NCBI RefSeq assembly: GCF_025398315.1
Contig: NZ_JAODOQ010000001.1
Coordinates: 1,488,001-1,552,000, forward strand
Direction: 5' to 3'
Source of the DNA: Shewanella phaeophyticola
Lineage (GTDB): Bacteria > Pseudomonadota > Gammaproteobacteria > Enterobacterales > Shewanellaceae
Length of the DNA: 64,000 nucleotides
Shown one piece after another: positions 12,091-21,303 of the stretch (its first letter is position 1; every line of letters begins with the position of its first letter). Under the pieces are notes generated by a model. It was not told the origin of the DNA. It made no database searches and was given only the letters and a program-made list of their open reading frames with translations. Made by a program: the position numbers and the translations under genes.

Positions 12091-12965
12091 AATATAAAAT
12101 TAAACACTCAACTACATATCAATATGCTGACTTTGTTAGTTTGTGTCAGAATCATGCTCGATTAACGCCAAAAACTATTCGTGGCCAAATTTGCCATAGC
12201 AGTCGGATTGAAATTACCCCTCCAGCGAGTTACATACAGCAATTTACCGATTACTTTGATAATACCGTCACAGTGTTTGAAATCACTCAGCAACATAATA
12301 TGCTCACTGTAACCATGGTGAGTGAAGTCGAATTATTAGTCAGTAGCAATGACAATTTAAATAAAGTGGATATGCCTTGGACTAAGGCGCGCGATTTATT
12401 AAATAAACCGACAACACATGAATTGTTAAAAGCCTCCGAATTTGTCATGCCATCACAACATACGCCAATCGATGAGATGGTTAAAGCTTATGCATTGGTG
12501 TCATTTAAACCAGACGTCAGTTTACTTTCTGCTTGCAAAGATTTAATGGCACGAATTTTTCATGAGTTTTTATATGATCCTGGTTTTACAACCATAAGCA
12601 CACCTTTAAGTGTTGTATTTGCACAAAAAAAGGGCGTTTGTCAGGATTTTGCCCACTTTGCGTTAGCGTGTTTACGTAGCATGGGGTTAGCAGGAAGGTA
12701 TGTGAGTGGCTATATCGAAACATTGCCACCAGAAGGTGAAGAGAAGTTAGAAGGCGCTGATGCAACCCATGCCTGGTTTGCGGTGTTTGTCCCTAATTTT
12801 GGTTGGGTCGATTTTGATCCAACAAATAATGTATTACCTAAAGAACAACATATTACTTTAGCGTTCGGTCGTGATTTTTCTGATGTCACCCCTCTTAAAG
12901 GAGTGGTATTTGGTGGTGGTAATCAGCTACTTGGTGTAGCAGTGGATATGATTAGATTAGATTAG
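12087..12965 (+). CDS. transglutaminase-like cysteine protease family protein
   Basis: A 292-residue protein with a GTG start that overlaps the previous stop by four bases. The N-terminal ~85 residues match the bacterial transglutaminase N-domain pattern (YKIKHSTTYQYADFV). The core holds the catalytic triad: Cys in KGVCQDFAHF (~187), His in ATHAWFAVF (~230) and Asp in FGWVDFDPTNN (~247). No signal peptide, so cytoplasmic. Such proteins in this cluster type are expected to hydrolyse or transfer peptide-amide bonds and may act on the product of the neighbouring ATP-grasp ligases. It lacks the DUF2126 extension of the protein at 6008 and is intact. Confidence 0.9.
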   Translation: MKYKIKHSTTYQYADFVSLCQNHARLTPKTIRGQICHSSRIEITPPASYIQQFTDYFDNTVTVFEITQQHNMLTVTMVSEVELLVSSNDNLNKVDMPWTKARDLLNKPTTHELLKASEFVMPSQHTPIDEMVKAYALVSFKPDVSLLSACKDLMARIFHEFLYDPGFTTISTPLSVVFAQKKGVCQDFAHFALACLRSMGLAGRYVSGYIETLPPEGEEKLEGADATHAWFAVFVPNFGWVDFDPTNNVLPKEQHITLAFGRDFSDVTPLKGVVFGGGNQLLGVAVDMIRLD

Positions 12966-13030
12966 ATTAATTTGCATCAATTCTATCACTTCATATTCGG
13001 TATGACTTAATGGTTTATAGGCGGAAGTGT

Positions 13031-14485
13031 ATGAAAATTGATTGGAAAGCGTACAACACCAAAGGGTTTTTTGATGAATTAATTGACGGCCAAGGAAACG
13101 TCAGATTACACGGACAAAAATTAGCTCAATTTTTTGCTAATCTTTCAGCAGATGAATTAAAAAAAGCCAGATCCGTGGCAGATTTAGCCATTAAAGAAAT
13201 GGGCATTACTTTCACTGTTTACAATGAAGGTAGCATGATAGATAGAGCGTGGCCTTTTGATATTATCCCTCGTACGATTGGCAAAAGTGAATGGCAAAAA
13301 GTCGAACTGGGTTTAAAGCAACGTGTTGAAGCGTTAAATCTGTTTATTGATGATTTGTATCATGATCAAAAGATCATTAAAGACGGTGTATTTCCAAGAG
13401 GCTTACTCGAAAAGTCGGTTAATTTTCGGCAACAGTGTGTCGGGATTAATCCGCCAAATAACATTTGGGCACACATATGTGGTTCTGATTTAGTCCGCGA
13501 CGGTAAGGGCACTGTGTATGTATTAGAAGATAACTTACGCGTTCCTTCAGGTGTCTCTTATATGCTCGAAAACCGTTCAGTTATGAAGCGGGTTTTTCCC
13601 GAGTTATTTGAGCAAATGTCTATTTTGCCTATCGATGATTACCCCTCGCAATTGTTTGACATGTTAGCTGCCATGTCGCCTCGTCCACAGGACAAACCTG
13701 AAGTGGTTGTATTAACCCCTGGGGTATTTAATTCTGCTTATTTTGAACATTGTTATCTTGCTCAAGAAATGGGCTGTGAATTAGTAGAAGGTCGGGATCT
13801 TGTTGTTGAAAAAGATGATTGCGTCTATATGAGAACCATTACCGGTTTGCAACGAGTGGATGTGATTTATCGTCGTATTGATGACTTGTTTTTAGACCCA
13901 GAAGTTTTTTTACCCGATTCTCAATTAGGCGTACCCGGATTAATGCGAGCATGGTCTAAAGGGAATGTCGCGTTAGTTAATGCGCCTGGAGCAGGGGTGG
14001 CAGATGACAAGGTGGTTTACGCCTATGTGCCAGAAATTATTAAATATTACCTTGATGAAGCCCCTAAAATCGAAAACGTGCCAACGTATAAGTGCCTTGA
14101 TGAAAAAGAATGCGATTATGTGATTAAGAACATTGATAAGTTAGTCGTTAAGCCTGCAAATGAATCGGGGGGATATGGTTTATTAATTGGGCCTAAATCC
14201 ACTAAAAAAGAACAACAAATTTGTATTGAACAAATTAAAGCAGACCCTCGTAATTGGGTTGCTCAACCGACGTTAAGTTTATCTACCGTCCCAACTTTCG
14301 ACGGCCTTGAACCTGATGGGCGGCATGTTGATTTAAGACCCTTTATTTTATCATCGGGTAAGGATGTTCAAATCACAACTGGCGGATTAACTCGAGTTGC
14401 GATGAATAAAGGCTCCTTAGTGGTGAACTCATCTCAGGGTGGCGGCAGTAAAGACACATGGATTGTTGACGAAGAGGTGGAATAA
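13031..14485 (+). CDS. circularly permuted ATP-grasp type 2 protein
   Basis: A 484-residue protein. I chose the ATG at 13031 (MKIDWKAYNTKGFFDEL) because GGCGGAAG precedes it and family members start this way; an in-frame ATG at 13010 would add seven residues. Recognisable segments are LEDNLRVPSGVSYMLENR, PGVFNSAYFEH, VDVIYRRIDD, VPGLMRAWSKGNVALVNAPG and the ATP-binding stretch VVKPANESGGYG. It should be a cytoplasmic ATP-dependent carboxylate-amine ligase; the substrate is unknown. One base separates its stop from the start of the alpha-E partner, a gene pair conserved in many proteobacteria and cyanobacteria. It is intact and paralogous to the N-terminal half of the protein at 9531. Confidence 0.92.
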   Translation: MKIDWKAYNTKGFFDELIDGQGNVRLHGQKLAQFFANLSADELKKARSVADLAIKEMGITFTVYNEGSMIDRAWPFDIIPRTIGKSEWQKVELGLKQRVEALNLFIDDLYHDQKIIKDGVFPRGLLEKSVNFRQQCVGINPPNNIWAHICGSDLVRDGKGTVYVLEDNLRVPSGVSYMLENRSVMKRVFPELFEQMSILPIDDYPSQLFDMLAAMSPRPQDKPEVVVLTPGVFNSAYFEHCYLAQEMGCELVEGRDLVVEKDDCVYMRTITGLQRVDVIYRRIDDLFLDPEVFLPDSQLGVPGLMRAWSKGNVALVNAPGAGVADDKVVYAYVPEIIKYYLDEAPKIENVPTYKCLDEKECDYVIKNIDKLVVKPANESGGYGLLIGPKSTKKEQQICIEQIKADPRNWVAQPTLSLSTVPTFDGLEPDGRHVDLRPFILSSGKDVQITTGGLTRVAMNKGSLVVNSSQGGGSKDTWIVDEEVE

Positions 14486-14486
14486 T

Positions 14487-15440
14487 ATGCTATCAAGAGT
14501 GGGTGAAACCTTATATTGGGTGTCTCGTTATATTGAACGTGCTGAAAATGTTGCGCGGGTCATTAATGTAAACAATATGTTGTTGCTGGATTTGCCAAAA
14601 GGTGTGTGTACTGGTTGGGAATCTTTAATAGATATTATTGGTGCACGACAAGCTTATTTAGAAAACAATGCCGACTTCTCGGAGGTAAAAGCACTCAAAT
14701 ACTTATTAATCGGTAAAGATAATCCCTCTTCAATCTTAAACTCTATTATATCAGCGCGAGAAAGTGCTCGAACCATTAGAGATGTCATACCAAGAGATGT
14801 TTGGGAAGAGATTAACTCGTTATATTATTATGTTAAAAATAATCAAAGCGAAGGTTTGAGTAAGCGTGGCCGTTTTGCTTATTTAAAAAAGATTATTGAG
14901 TCTGCACACCTTATATTTGGTACGTTAAACGCGACGATTAATCATGACAACGGTTATATTTTTATTCAATTTGGCTCAATCATTGAACGAGCTGATATGT
15001 CATCGCGAATTTTAGATATTCGCTCAGAAACACTGATTACTAATGAAGAAGCAAAACCTTATGAAAATATACAGTGGATCAGTTTATTGCGCTCACTAAG
15101 TGCATATCAAATGTACCGTCAAGAAATGGGAGTGAGAGTGCAACGTGCTGATGTCATTGAGTTTGTGATGCACAGTGAAGTGTTTCCGCGTTCAATTTTA
15201 TTTTGCTTAAATGAAATGAAATCGTTAGTTGAGCCACTGGTTAATTCGACAGCTATTATTGCTATCATTGATAATGCGAGAGATGATCTAAAAAATAAAA
15301 ATGTTAGGGAGCTTAAAAATGGCTTTTTGCATACTTACGTTGATGAAATACAAATAAAGTTAGCGGCAATTCATAACGCATTGGCTGAGTCATATTTTTT
15401 AAAATTACCTTCTCAAACACAATCTCAATCACAAGGTTAG
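14487..15440 (+). CDS. alpha-E (DUF403) domain protein
   Basis: A 317-residue all-helical protein starting MLSRVGETLYWVSRYIERA, the typical alpha-E opening. I use the ATG at 14487, directly after the ATP-grasp stop, rather than upstream in-frame starts inside that gene. The C-terminal half keeps the family pattern of paired helices (EVFPRSILFCLNEM). Its role is unknown; it nearly always accompanies a circularly permuted ATP-grasp enzyme and may be a scaffold or cofactor-binding partner. It is the last gene of the cluster, followed by a strong terminator. No proteasome-type protease, sometimes found with this set, is present here. Confidence 0.9.
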   Translation: MLSRVGETLYWVSRYIERAENVARVINVNNMLLLDLPKGVCTGWESLIDIIGARQAYLENNADFSEVKALKYLLIGKDNPSSILNSIISARESARTIRDVIPRDVWEEINSLYYYVKNNQSEGLSKRGRFAYLKKIIESAHLIFGTLNATINHDNGYIFIQFGSIIERADMSSRILDIRSETLITNEEAKPYENIQWISLLRSLSAYQMYRQEMGVRVQRADVIEFVMHSEVFPRSILFCLNEMKSLVEPLVNSTAIIAIIDNARDDLKNKNVRELKNGFLHTYVDEIQIKLAAIHNALAESYFLKLPSQTQSQSQG

Positions 15441-15452
15441 TTAAGTTTGTTT

Positions 15453-15486
15453 AGCGCCAGTAAAACAATACTGGCGCTTGTATTTT
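15453..15486 (+). terminator. Rho-independent terminator of the amidoligase cluster
   Basis: AGCGCCAGTA and TACTGGCGCT form a perfect 10-bp stem with a six-base loop, followed by TGTATTTTG, 12 bases after the alpha-E stop. Only a moderate T-run, but the position is right. Confidence 0.75.
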
Positions 15487-15818
15487 GTGTTTGTCATGTC
15501 GCCTACTCCGAAAATCCTGATATCAGCCCCCGAATGCTTTTTACCCAGCGATGCCATCATTAATTTAATGTGCCGATAGCTCTACGTTAACAACTACTAA
15601 ATACTGTAACTGTGTTTTACAACAGAACAAGGTAGTTAATTCGATCGCTTTGTGCTTTTTGTTAGCGCCGGTATGGGTCACCACAGTGCCTAAGATGCGT
15701 CACAACATAACTCAATACAACAGACTAAACGTTTGCATCAATCTTGATGGTATCAGGTCGGATCCTTTAGATTAATGCCCTTTCAACCATGCTAATCATC
15801 ACAAGAAGGTAAGTAAGA

Positions 15819-16010
15819 ATGAGCGATGTTCAGAATTATATTCGTGGTGGTTATGCATACTATAGATATAAAGGGTTTTCTCATTCGAGTTCGGTTTCCA
15901 TGATTTTACTTTCATCATTAGATTTATTTTTACAATGTTACCCATGTTGTGTTGATTTTTTGCAAGCTTTTATGGGTATATTGTTATTTGTTGCTTTGCA
16001 AAAAATGTAA
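15819..16010 (+). CDS. small hypothetical protein
   Basis: A possible 63-residue protein preceded by AAGAAGG nine bases before the ATG. Residues ~23-60 are hydrophobic and contain three cysteines, so it could be a small membrane protein. I recognise no family. It stands alone between the terminator of the amidoligase cluster and a lipoprotein gene; about 380 bases before it hold no other gene. It may be a chance reading frame. Confidence 0.3.
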   Translation: MSDVQNYIRGGYAYYRYKGFSHSSSVSMILLSSLDLFLQCYPCCVDFLQAFMGILLFVALQKM

Positions 16011-16130
16011 AAAATACGAGTTTGATTTTGTAAGCTATATAGATTCAAAGTACGTTAGGTTACATTGTTATGTCACATACCTTTTGATTGCGACATTCAT
16101 TATTGTTCGATTGTTTATTTAAAGGGATTT

Positions 16131-16574
16131 ATGAATAAGTTTATTGTGTGTTTATTTATTTTATTCTTGTCTGCCTGTGCCACTATTCCTAAACAACAAG
16201 TAGAGAAGGGGTTTAAGGTTGAGTTTGGTTACATCACTGACGTTGATGGGGCTTATGTCATCAGTCCTAATTTAAAAATAATATCAAAGGATGGCGTTCC
16301 TCTTAATCGGTTTGGGGTTAGAGTTGAAAACATCGATAAAGTAAGTTACTCATTGGGCTACTATATTTTTAAGTTTAACTCTGTCACTGAGAACTATGAA
16401 AAATTCGCAGTAGAGGGGTACTGGATAATTAAGCCGCCGATGAATTTAGAATATGAAGCTTTTTTATTTGAAGATAAAAAGCCGTTCTTCCCTGGTGCAT
16501 ATCAGTTTGTTGTTATAGTCGAAGAACAAATTTTGCAAGCCATAGCGTTTGAAGTGGTAGATAGCGACCTTTAG
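16131..16574 (+). CDS. putative lipoprotein
   Basis: A 147-residue protein. The ATG at 16131 has AAAGGGATTT just upstream and gives a clean lipoprotein signal: MNKFIVCLFILFLSAC with the lipobox LSAC at residues ~13-16. Upstream in-frame starts would bury this signal. The mature part is probably a beta-rich domain (FGYITDVDGAYVISPN). I do not recognise a family. It is flanked by non-coding DNA and looks monocistronic; the residue after the Cys is Ala, which suggests outer-membrane sorting. Confidence 0.7.
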   Translation: MNKFIVCLFILFLSACATIPKQQVEKGFKVEFGYITDVDGAYVISPNLKIISKDGVPLNRFGVRVENIDKVSYSLGYYIFKFNSVTENYEKFAVEGYWIIKPPMNLEYEAFLFEDKKPFFPGAYQFVVIVEEQILQAIAFEVVDSDL

Positions 16575-16790
16575 GCACATCTATCCATGTCACTACCTGT
16601 GGTTTTCTGATGATGAGCGGAGCCCGTTAGTTACTCAAGATAAACTAATCCAAATCAATAGGGGAGTCGTACCCGCGATATGGTGTAGAATAGGCCTTCA
16701 TAATCAGTCGCAAGTGATGCACTTGGATCAGGTGTACTAGGATCATTTGTGTCATGCCGCTTTAAATTATTTACTGTAAACGAGATATCA
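16575..16790. other. short intergenic region
   Basis: About 215 bases between the lipoprotein and the methyltransferase genes. No hairpin with a T-run and no gene remnant were seen. The promoter of the methyltransferase probably lies here. Confidence 0.4.
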
Positions 16791-17996
16791 ATGTCAAACG
16801 TAACTTCCCTTGAACTTAATGACTTTATTCATCAATGCGTTAGCGCGTTAACTGACAACACCTTGCAACGTTTAGTGTTTTCAAAATACCGTGGCGAAGA
16901 TAAAGAGCTAGCACGCATTGCAGTGCGCACTATTGAGCTTAAAGGTCAGCGACTTGCGTCTTGTTTATACGAATACCGTACTAATCATATTACCAAAAAT
17001 ATTGAACTCGTTGATGCTGGAACCCTTTGCCAGCAGTGGTTAGGGAAAGATTTTCAAAGCGCACATTTGATTACCAATGAGTGGGAAGTACAGTTGAGTA
17101 TCAGTAAAAAGGGTAAAGTGTTAATCAATAAATACCGCAATAAGAATGCGCCTAAAACCAACGACAAGCAGGTTAGCAGCGATGACACTCTGTCACACAA
17201 TCGAGCCAAAAAACGCTTTGTTGAACAACATCGTCCTTACTTACGCGAGCTCGGTATTACGGATGCAAAAGGCGAGATTATTCCGTCGATGTCACGAAAG
17301 TGGAAGCAAATCAATAAGTTTATTGAAGTGCTATCTCGTGCCATTGACAACACTGGCTTGGCTGAAAAAAATGAAGTGCATATTGCTGATTTTGGCTCGG
17401 GCAAGGCGTATTTAACTTTTGCCGTGCATGATTATTTTACTGATAAGCTACGCGTAAACACGCAAGTTACTGGGGTTGAACTTCGTCAGGGATTGGTTGA
17501 TTTGTGCAACCAAACCGCGTCAAAGTTAGCGTTAAACGGAATTAAGTTTGAGCAAGGCGATGTACAGCACTTTAAAGCTCAGGGCATTAACATCATGATT
17601 GCTTTGCATGCGTGTGATATCGCTACCGATTATGCACTGCATATGGGGATCCAAACAGGTGCGGAAATTATTATGTGTTCGCCTTGTTGCCACAAGCAAA
17701 TTCGTCCACAAATGAAAAGCCCTGCTATGTTAGCACCTTTGTTACAACATGGTATTCACATGGGGCAAGAAGCTGAAATGGTCACCGATGGCTTACGTGC
17801 ATTATTGTTAGAAGCCCATGGCTATGATACCCAAGTTTTTGAATTTATTTCACTCGAGCACACCAGTAAAAACAAAATGATTTTAGCGCAAAAACGTAAG
17901 CAACCACGCGATAATAGCGCTATTTTAAAGCAAGTTGCTGACATTAAAGCGTTTTATGGCATTAAAGAACAATGCTTAGAAACCTTGTTAAGCTAA
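16791..17996 (+). CDS. class I SAM-dependent methyltransferase (Methyltransf_32-like)
   Basis: A 401-residue cytoplasmic protein. I start at ATG 16791 (MSNVTSLELNDF) since the extra 14 residues upstream look non-native. The N-terminal half is a family-specific domain; the Rossmann methyltransferase part begins near residue 200 with VHIADFGSGKAYLTFAV (SAM-binding), then VTGVELR, GDVQHFK and IALHACDIATD. The motif MCSPCCHKQIRPQ near 300 has the paired cysteines and His typical of the group that includes animal GSTCD proteins. Substrate unknown; RNA is possible. No neighbour shares an operon with it. Confidence 0.85.
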   Translation: MSNVTSLELNDFIHQCVSALTDNTLQRLVFSKYRGEDKELARIAVRTIELKGQRLASCLYEYRTNHITKNIELVDAGTLCQQWLGKDFQSAHLITNEWEVQLSISKKGKVLINKYRNKNAPKTNDKQVSSDDTLSHNRAKKRFVEQHRPYLRELGITDAKGEIIPSMSRKWKQINKFIEVLSRAIDNTGLAEKNEVHIADFGSGKAYLTFAVHDYFTDKLRVNTQVTGVELRQGLVDLCNQTASKLALNGIKFEQGDVQHFKAQGINIMIALHACDIATDYALHMGIQTGAEIIMCSPCCHKQIRPQMKSPAMLAPLLQHGIHMGQEAEMVTDGLRALLLEAHGYDTQVFEFISLEHTSKNKMILAQKRKQPRDNSAILKQVADIKAFYGIKEQCLETLLS

Positions 17997-18241
17997 GTGG
18001 TTAATGTCTTTGATTGAGGGGGAGGTTGTCGCTATTATTAGTTGGGCGACCTTTTCAACATATTGAGCCAGGATGGTGCAATATTTTATGGTATAACACA
18101 TGGATAAAAAGTAGTTTTTATCCATTATTTATAATGGTTTAGTGTGACTTTAACCACAGTTAGCCATAGGTGGTATAGGTATGCTTATAAAATAAGCTAT
18201 GATTATTAAGCCATTTAATGATAGGGAACTTCAAATAAATA

Positions 18242-19388
18242 ATGACTGTCATATTTACCAACATTGAATTTTTAGATGACACCACTGAAGAAGATGTTGT
18301 TGCATTGATAGCACAAACTGTCAGCAAAGGTGCGCAATACATTTTAGTGGTCATTGGCAGTCAGTCATCTATATGCATTGAATCAATGCCCGCGATAGCC
18401 GCATCTACTCCAGTTCCCTTAAATGCCTGCGTTATCCCAGGCGTGGTGTTTGACCGACACTACAGCTATAGCGGCATACTGATATTGGGGTTTAAAGGCG
18501 CCATTACCAGTCTGCTTATTCCTGATATTGGTGCCAGTCACGAAGTATTGTGTCAACAGTTACAACAGTTTGTGGTGACCAATGGTACTTATGGTTCTGC
18601 GGGTATTTTTGTAGATGGTTTAAGTCATGCTGTTGAACCATTTATTGCCACAGTATATGAAAATTTAGGCTGTGACAGAATTTTAATTGGCGCGGGTGTT
18701 GGCGATCTTAATCGCCCTTCCAATGTGTGCATTGCTAATAAGCACGGCTGTTATCGCAACGCGGCAATTATTTTTTGTTATTCTAATTCCTATAAACTGC
18801 AAGTTGAAGGTAAACACGATTTGCCTCAAGTCGCTGTAGCCATACTTAGTCACCGAAGCTAATGCCAACCTCATTCATAGCTTAAATTATCAACCTGCGG
18901 CGGCAGTGTTTAGTGATGCGATTTCAACCGTCAGTGGTTTTAAGATTCCTCAAAATGAAATAGATCAACATATAAACAGTTATCCTTTTGGTTTAAAACA
19001 ATTAAATGAAGAGCATTTAGTTAGAGATATTATTGCAGTTAAAGGCAATAGCCTTGTGTGCGTGGGTAACGTTGCTGAAAATAGTTTGGTGTATATTCTC
19101 AATGCTACCAAGGATATTTTAATTTCAGCGGCAAGTGATGCAGGAAAGCAATTTTCACAAAAACTATTGCCGGCAACAGAAGCACAAATGGGCTTTGTGG
19201 TGTTAATTGACTGCATTTCGCGCGCGCTATACTTAGGTGATGATTATCAATTAGAGTTAGATGCCATTTGTGAGCAATTGCCACAGGGTAAAATTCTTGC
19301 AGGGGCATTATCCATTGGTGAAATTAAAAATACTCGCCAGGGTACTATTCAGTTTTTAAATAAAACCATAGTGCTGGGAGGCTTGTAA
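18242..19388 (+). pseudogene. FIST-domain sensory protein, frameshifted
   Basis: Reconstructed length about 382 residues. The first 200 residues match the FIST N domain (VSKGAQYILVVIGS, GSAGIFVDGLSHAVEPF, GAGVGD) and the rest the FIST C domain, ending with KILAGALSIGEIKN. FIST proteins are thought to bind small ligands such as amino acids and to pass the signal to partner enzymes. The frame breaks at 18843-18851, between the N domain and VTEANANLIHSLNYQPAAAVFSDA, and the span has one base too many. The stop is one base before the GTG of the GGDEF-EAL gene, so the two form a sensor-output pair. Confidence 0.85.
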
Positions 19389-19389
19389 A

Positions 19390-21225
19390 GTGCCCAATTC
19401 ACCCGTCAATTTAGCCACATTAGAGTTGGTTTCAATCCAGTATGAAATTACTCGTAGCCTCAATGCAAGTGATGACTTAAGGTCGCTGTGTCGTCGTTAT
19501 ATGGAAACCTGCATCCGCCGTTTGTCGGTAAAAGCGGCATATTTGTATATGCCAACACAGGTGGCAGGCGATATATTTAGCGACACCGAAGTCATTCATA
19601 GTGATTGGGGCCGGGTGAGTATGCCTAACATTGCAGCATGTTATCCAGAGCAAATTAGTGCCATTAACACTATTTTTAATCAAGTATTCGCTCAACCAGA
19701 ATCAGAGAAAGTAGAGACTCAATTAATTGAGCATAGTGGCACTTTTTATCAGCTTTTTAGTTTATCAAAACAGGCTATTTTTATCCTTGAACGTAATGAA
19801 AGTCCATTGCCGCCTCAGGTTATTAACGCGATAACACCCGCCGTTAAAGATTTATTTCATGCATGCCGTGCTTCTTTGCAGCACTCGCTAGTGGTGAACG
19901 AAGTTGAAAAACGTAAACAAGCCGAACAGCAACTAACCTATATTGCATTTCATGATGAATTGACCGGTTTACCAAACCGCACGCGGTTAATTAATGTGCT
20001 TAATCAACAAATCCAATTATGTGGCCAGCATAATAACTCTGGTGCATTACTTTATATTGATTTAGACAACTTTCGAGATATTAATGATTCGCTTGGGCAT
20101 CAAGTGGGTGATGACATACTTTGCTTACTGACACAGCGATTAAAGGATATTTGTAATCAAGGTGAAGTTTTAGGGCGTTTTTCAGGTAATGCATTTGTTA
20201 TTGTGTGCCCTAATCAACTGATGGAGCAGCCATATCTTGATGCGCTGCTGCTTAATGTTCATCAGTGTTTTGATCAACATTATTTGATTGGTAATCGCAG
20301 TATTGATGTTAATGCCAGTATTGGCGTGACCTACTATTCTGCGAGCAGTAGCGATGCATATACTGTGTATATGCAAGGCGACCTGGCTATGTCAAAGGCG
20401 AAAGTGTCGACAGGGACTAGCTCGGTGTTTTACCAACAAGATATGGAAAAACAAATTCGGCGCCGTTATTTACTGGATGCCGATATGCGTACAGCCTTAG
20501 CTCAAAATGACTTTTTTATGGTAGCGCAGCCACAAGTTAATCAACATGGCGAGATTATTGGCGCCGAGTTACTTATCCGTTGGCAACATGCTGAGTTAGG
20601 TTTTATCCCGCCAGATGAATTTATTGCGATTGCTGAGAAGTCAGGTTTTATTATTCCGCTAGGCGAATGGATTTTTGAACAAGCGTGTAAATGCATTACA
20701 ACGTTGCAACACAAACCATTGAAGAAACAAATCAAAGTGGCTATTAATGTCAGTGCTAAACAGTTTTATCAACCAGAGTTTATTCAGCGGGTCAGTGCGT
20801 TAATCAGCAAACATAAAATTAAGGTTAGCGACATTGAACTTGAGTTAACCGAAAGCGCCATGTTAGAAGATATTCAATTGGCAGTAACCAAAATTACCGC
20901 GCTAAAACAAATAGGTTTTGAGCTTTCTATTGATGACTTTGGTACCGGTTATTCATCGTTAAGTTACCTTAAACATTTGCCCGTTGATAAAATTAAAATT
21001 GATAAGAGCTTTGTGTCACTCATTGATAAGCGTGAGGATAGTCGCGCCATTGTTGAGGCTACCATGCTGATTGCCAGAACCTTTAAATTAGGTTTAATCG
21101 CTGAAGGGGTAGAAACCGCAGCAGAAGTGAACACCTTAAGCGAAATGGGCTGCAATGAGTTTCAAGGTTATTATTTCCATAAACCTATGGCGTTAAGTGA
21201 CTTTATTGCATTGCTGAAAACGTAA
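19390..21225 (+). CDS. GGDEF-EAL protein, probable c-di-GMP phosphodiesterase
   Basis: A 611-residue cytoplasmic protein with a GTG start preceded by GGGAGG at 19377. Residues ~1-170 are a possible GAF-like region. The GGDEF domain (~185-345) keeps LTGLPNRT but its active-site motif is SGNAF in GRFSGNAFVIV, so cyclase activity is not expected. The EAL domain (~360-605) has ELLIRW in place of EALxRW and keeps the other catalytic residues: NVSAKQF, ELTESAM, DDFGTGYSS, KIDKSFV, AEGVET and QGYYFHKP. It should therefore cleave c-di-GMP, perhaps with the degenerate GGDEF binding GTP as a regulator. It is co-transcribed with the FIST sensor, which lies one base upstream and probably supplies the input. 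Confidence 0.92.
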   Translation: MPNSPVNLATLELVSIQYEITRSLNASDDLRSLCRRYMETCIRRLSVKAAYLYMPTQVAGDIFSDTEVIHSDWGRVSMPNIAACYPEQISAINTIFNQVFAQPESEKVETQLIEHSGTFYQLFSLSKQAIFILERNESPLPPQVINAITPAVKDLFHACRASLQHSLVVNEVEKRKQAEQQLTYIAFHDELTGLPNRTRLINVLNQQIQLCGQHNNSGALLYIDLDNFRDINDSLGHQVGDDILCLLTQRLKDICNQGEVLGRFSGNAFVIVCPNQLMEQPYLDALLLNVHQCFDQHYLIGNRSIDVNASIGVTYYSASSSDAYTVYMQGDLAMSKAKVSTGTSSVFYQQDMEKQIRRRYLLDADMRTALAQNDFFMVAQPQVNQHGEIIGAELLIRWQHAELGFIPPDEFIAIAEKSGFIIPLGEWIFEQACKCITTLQHKPLKKQIKVAINVSAKQFYQPEFIQRVSALISKHKIKVSDIELELTESAMLEDIQLAVTKITALKQIGFELSIDDFGTGYSSLSYLKHLPVDKIKIDKSFVSLIDKREDSRAIVEATMLIARTFKLGLIAEGVETAAEVNTLSEMGCNEFQGYYFHKPMALSDFIALLKT

Positions 21226-21254
21226 TGACCAACAAATAGCTGATTGATAAAATG

Positions 21255-21286
21255 AAAAAGCCATTGTTCTTCAATGGCTTTTTTGT
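21255..21286. terminator. bidirectional Rho-independent terminator
   Basis: AAAAAGCCATTG pairs with CAATGGCTTTTT around a five-base loop, giving T-runs on both strands. It sits between the convergent GGDEF-EAL and proV genes and serves both. Confidence 0.9.
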
Positions 21287-21303
21287 TACTTACTCAATGG
21301 AGG

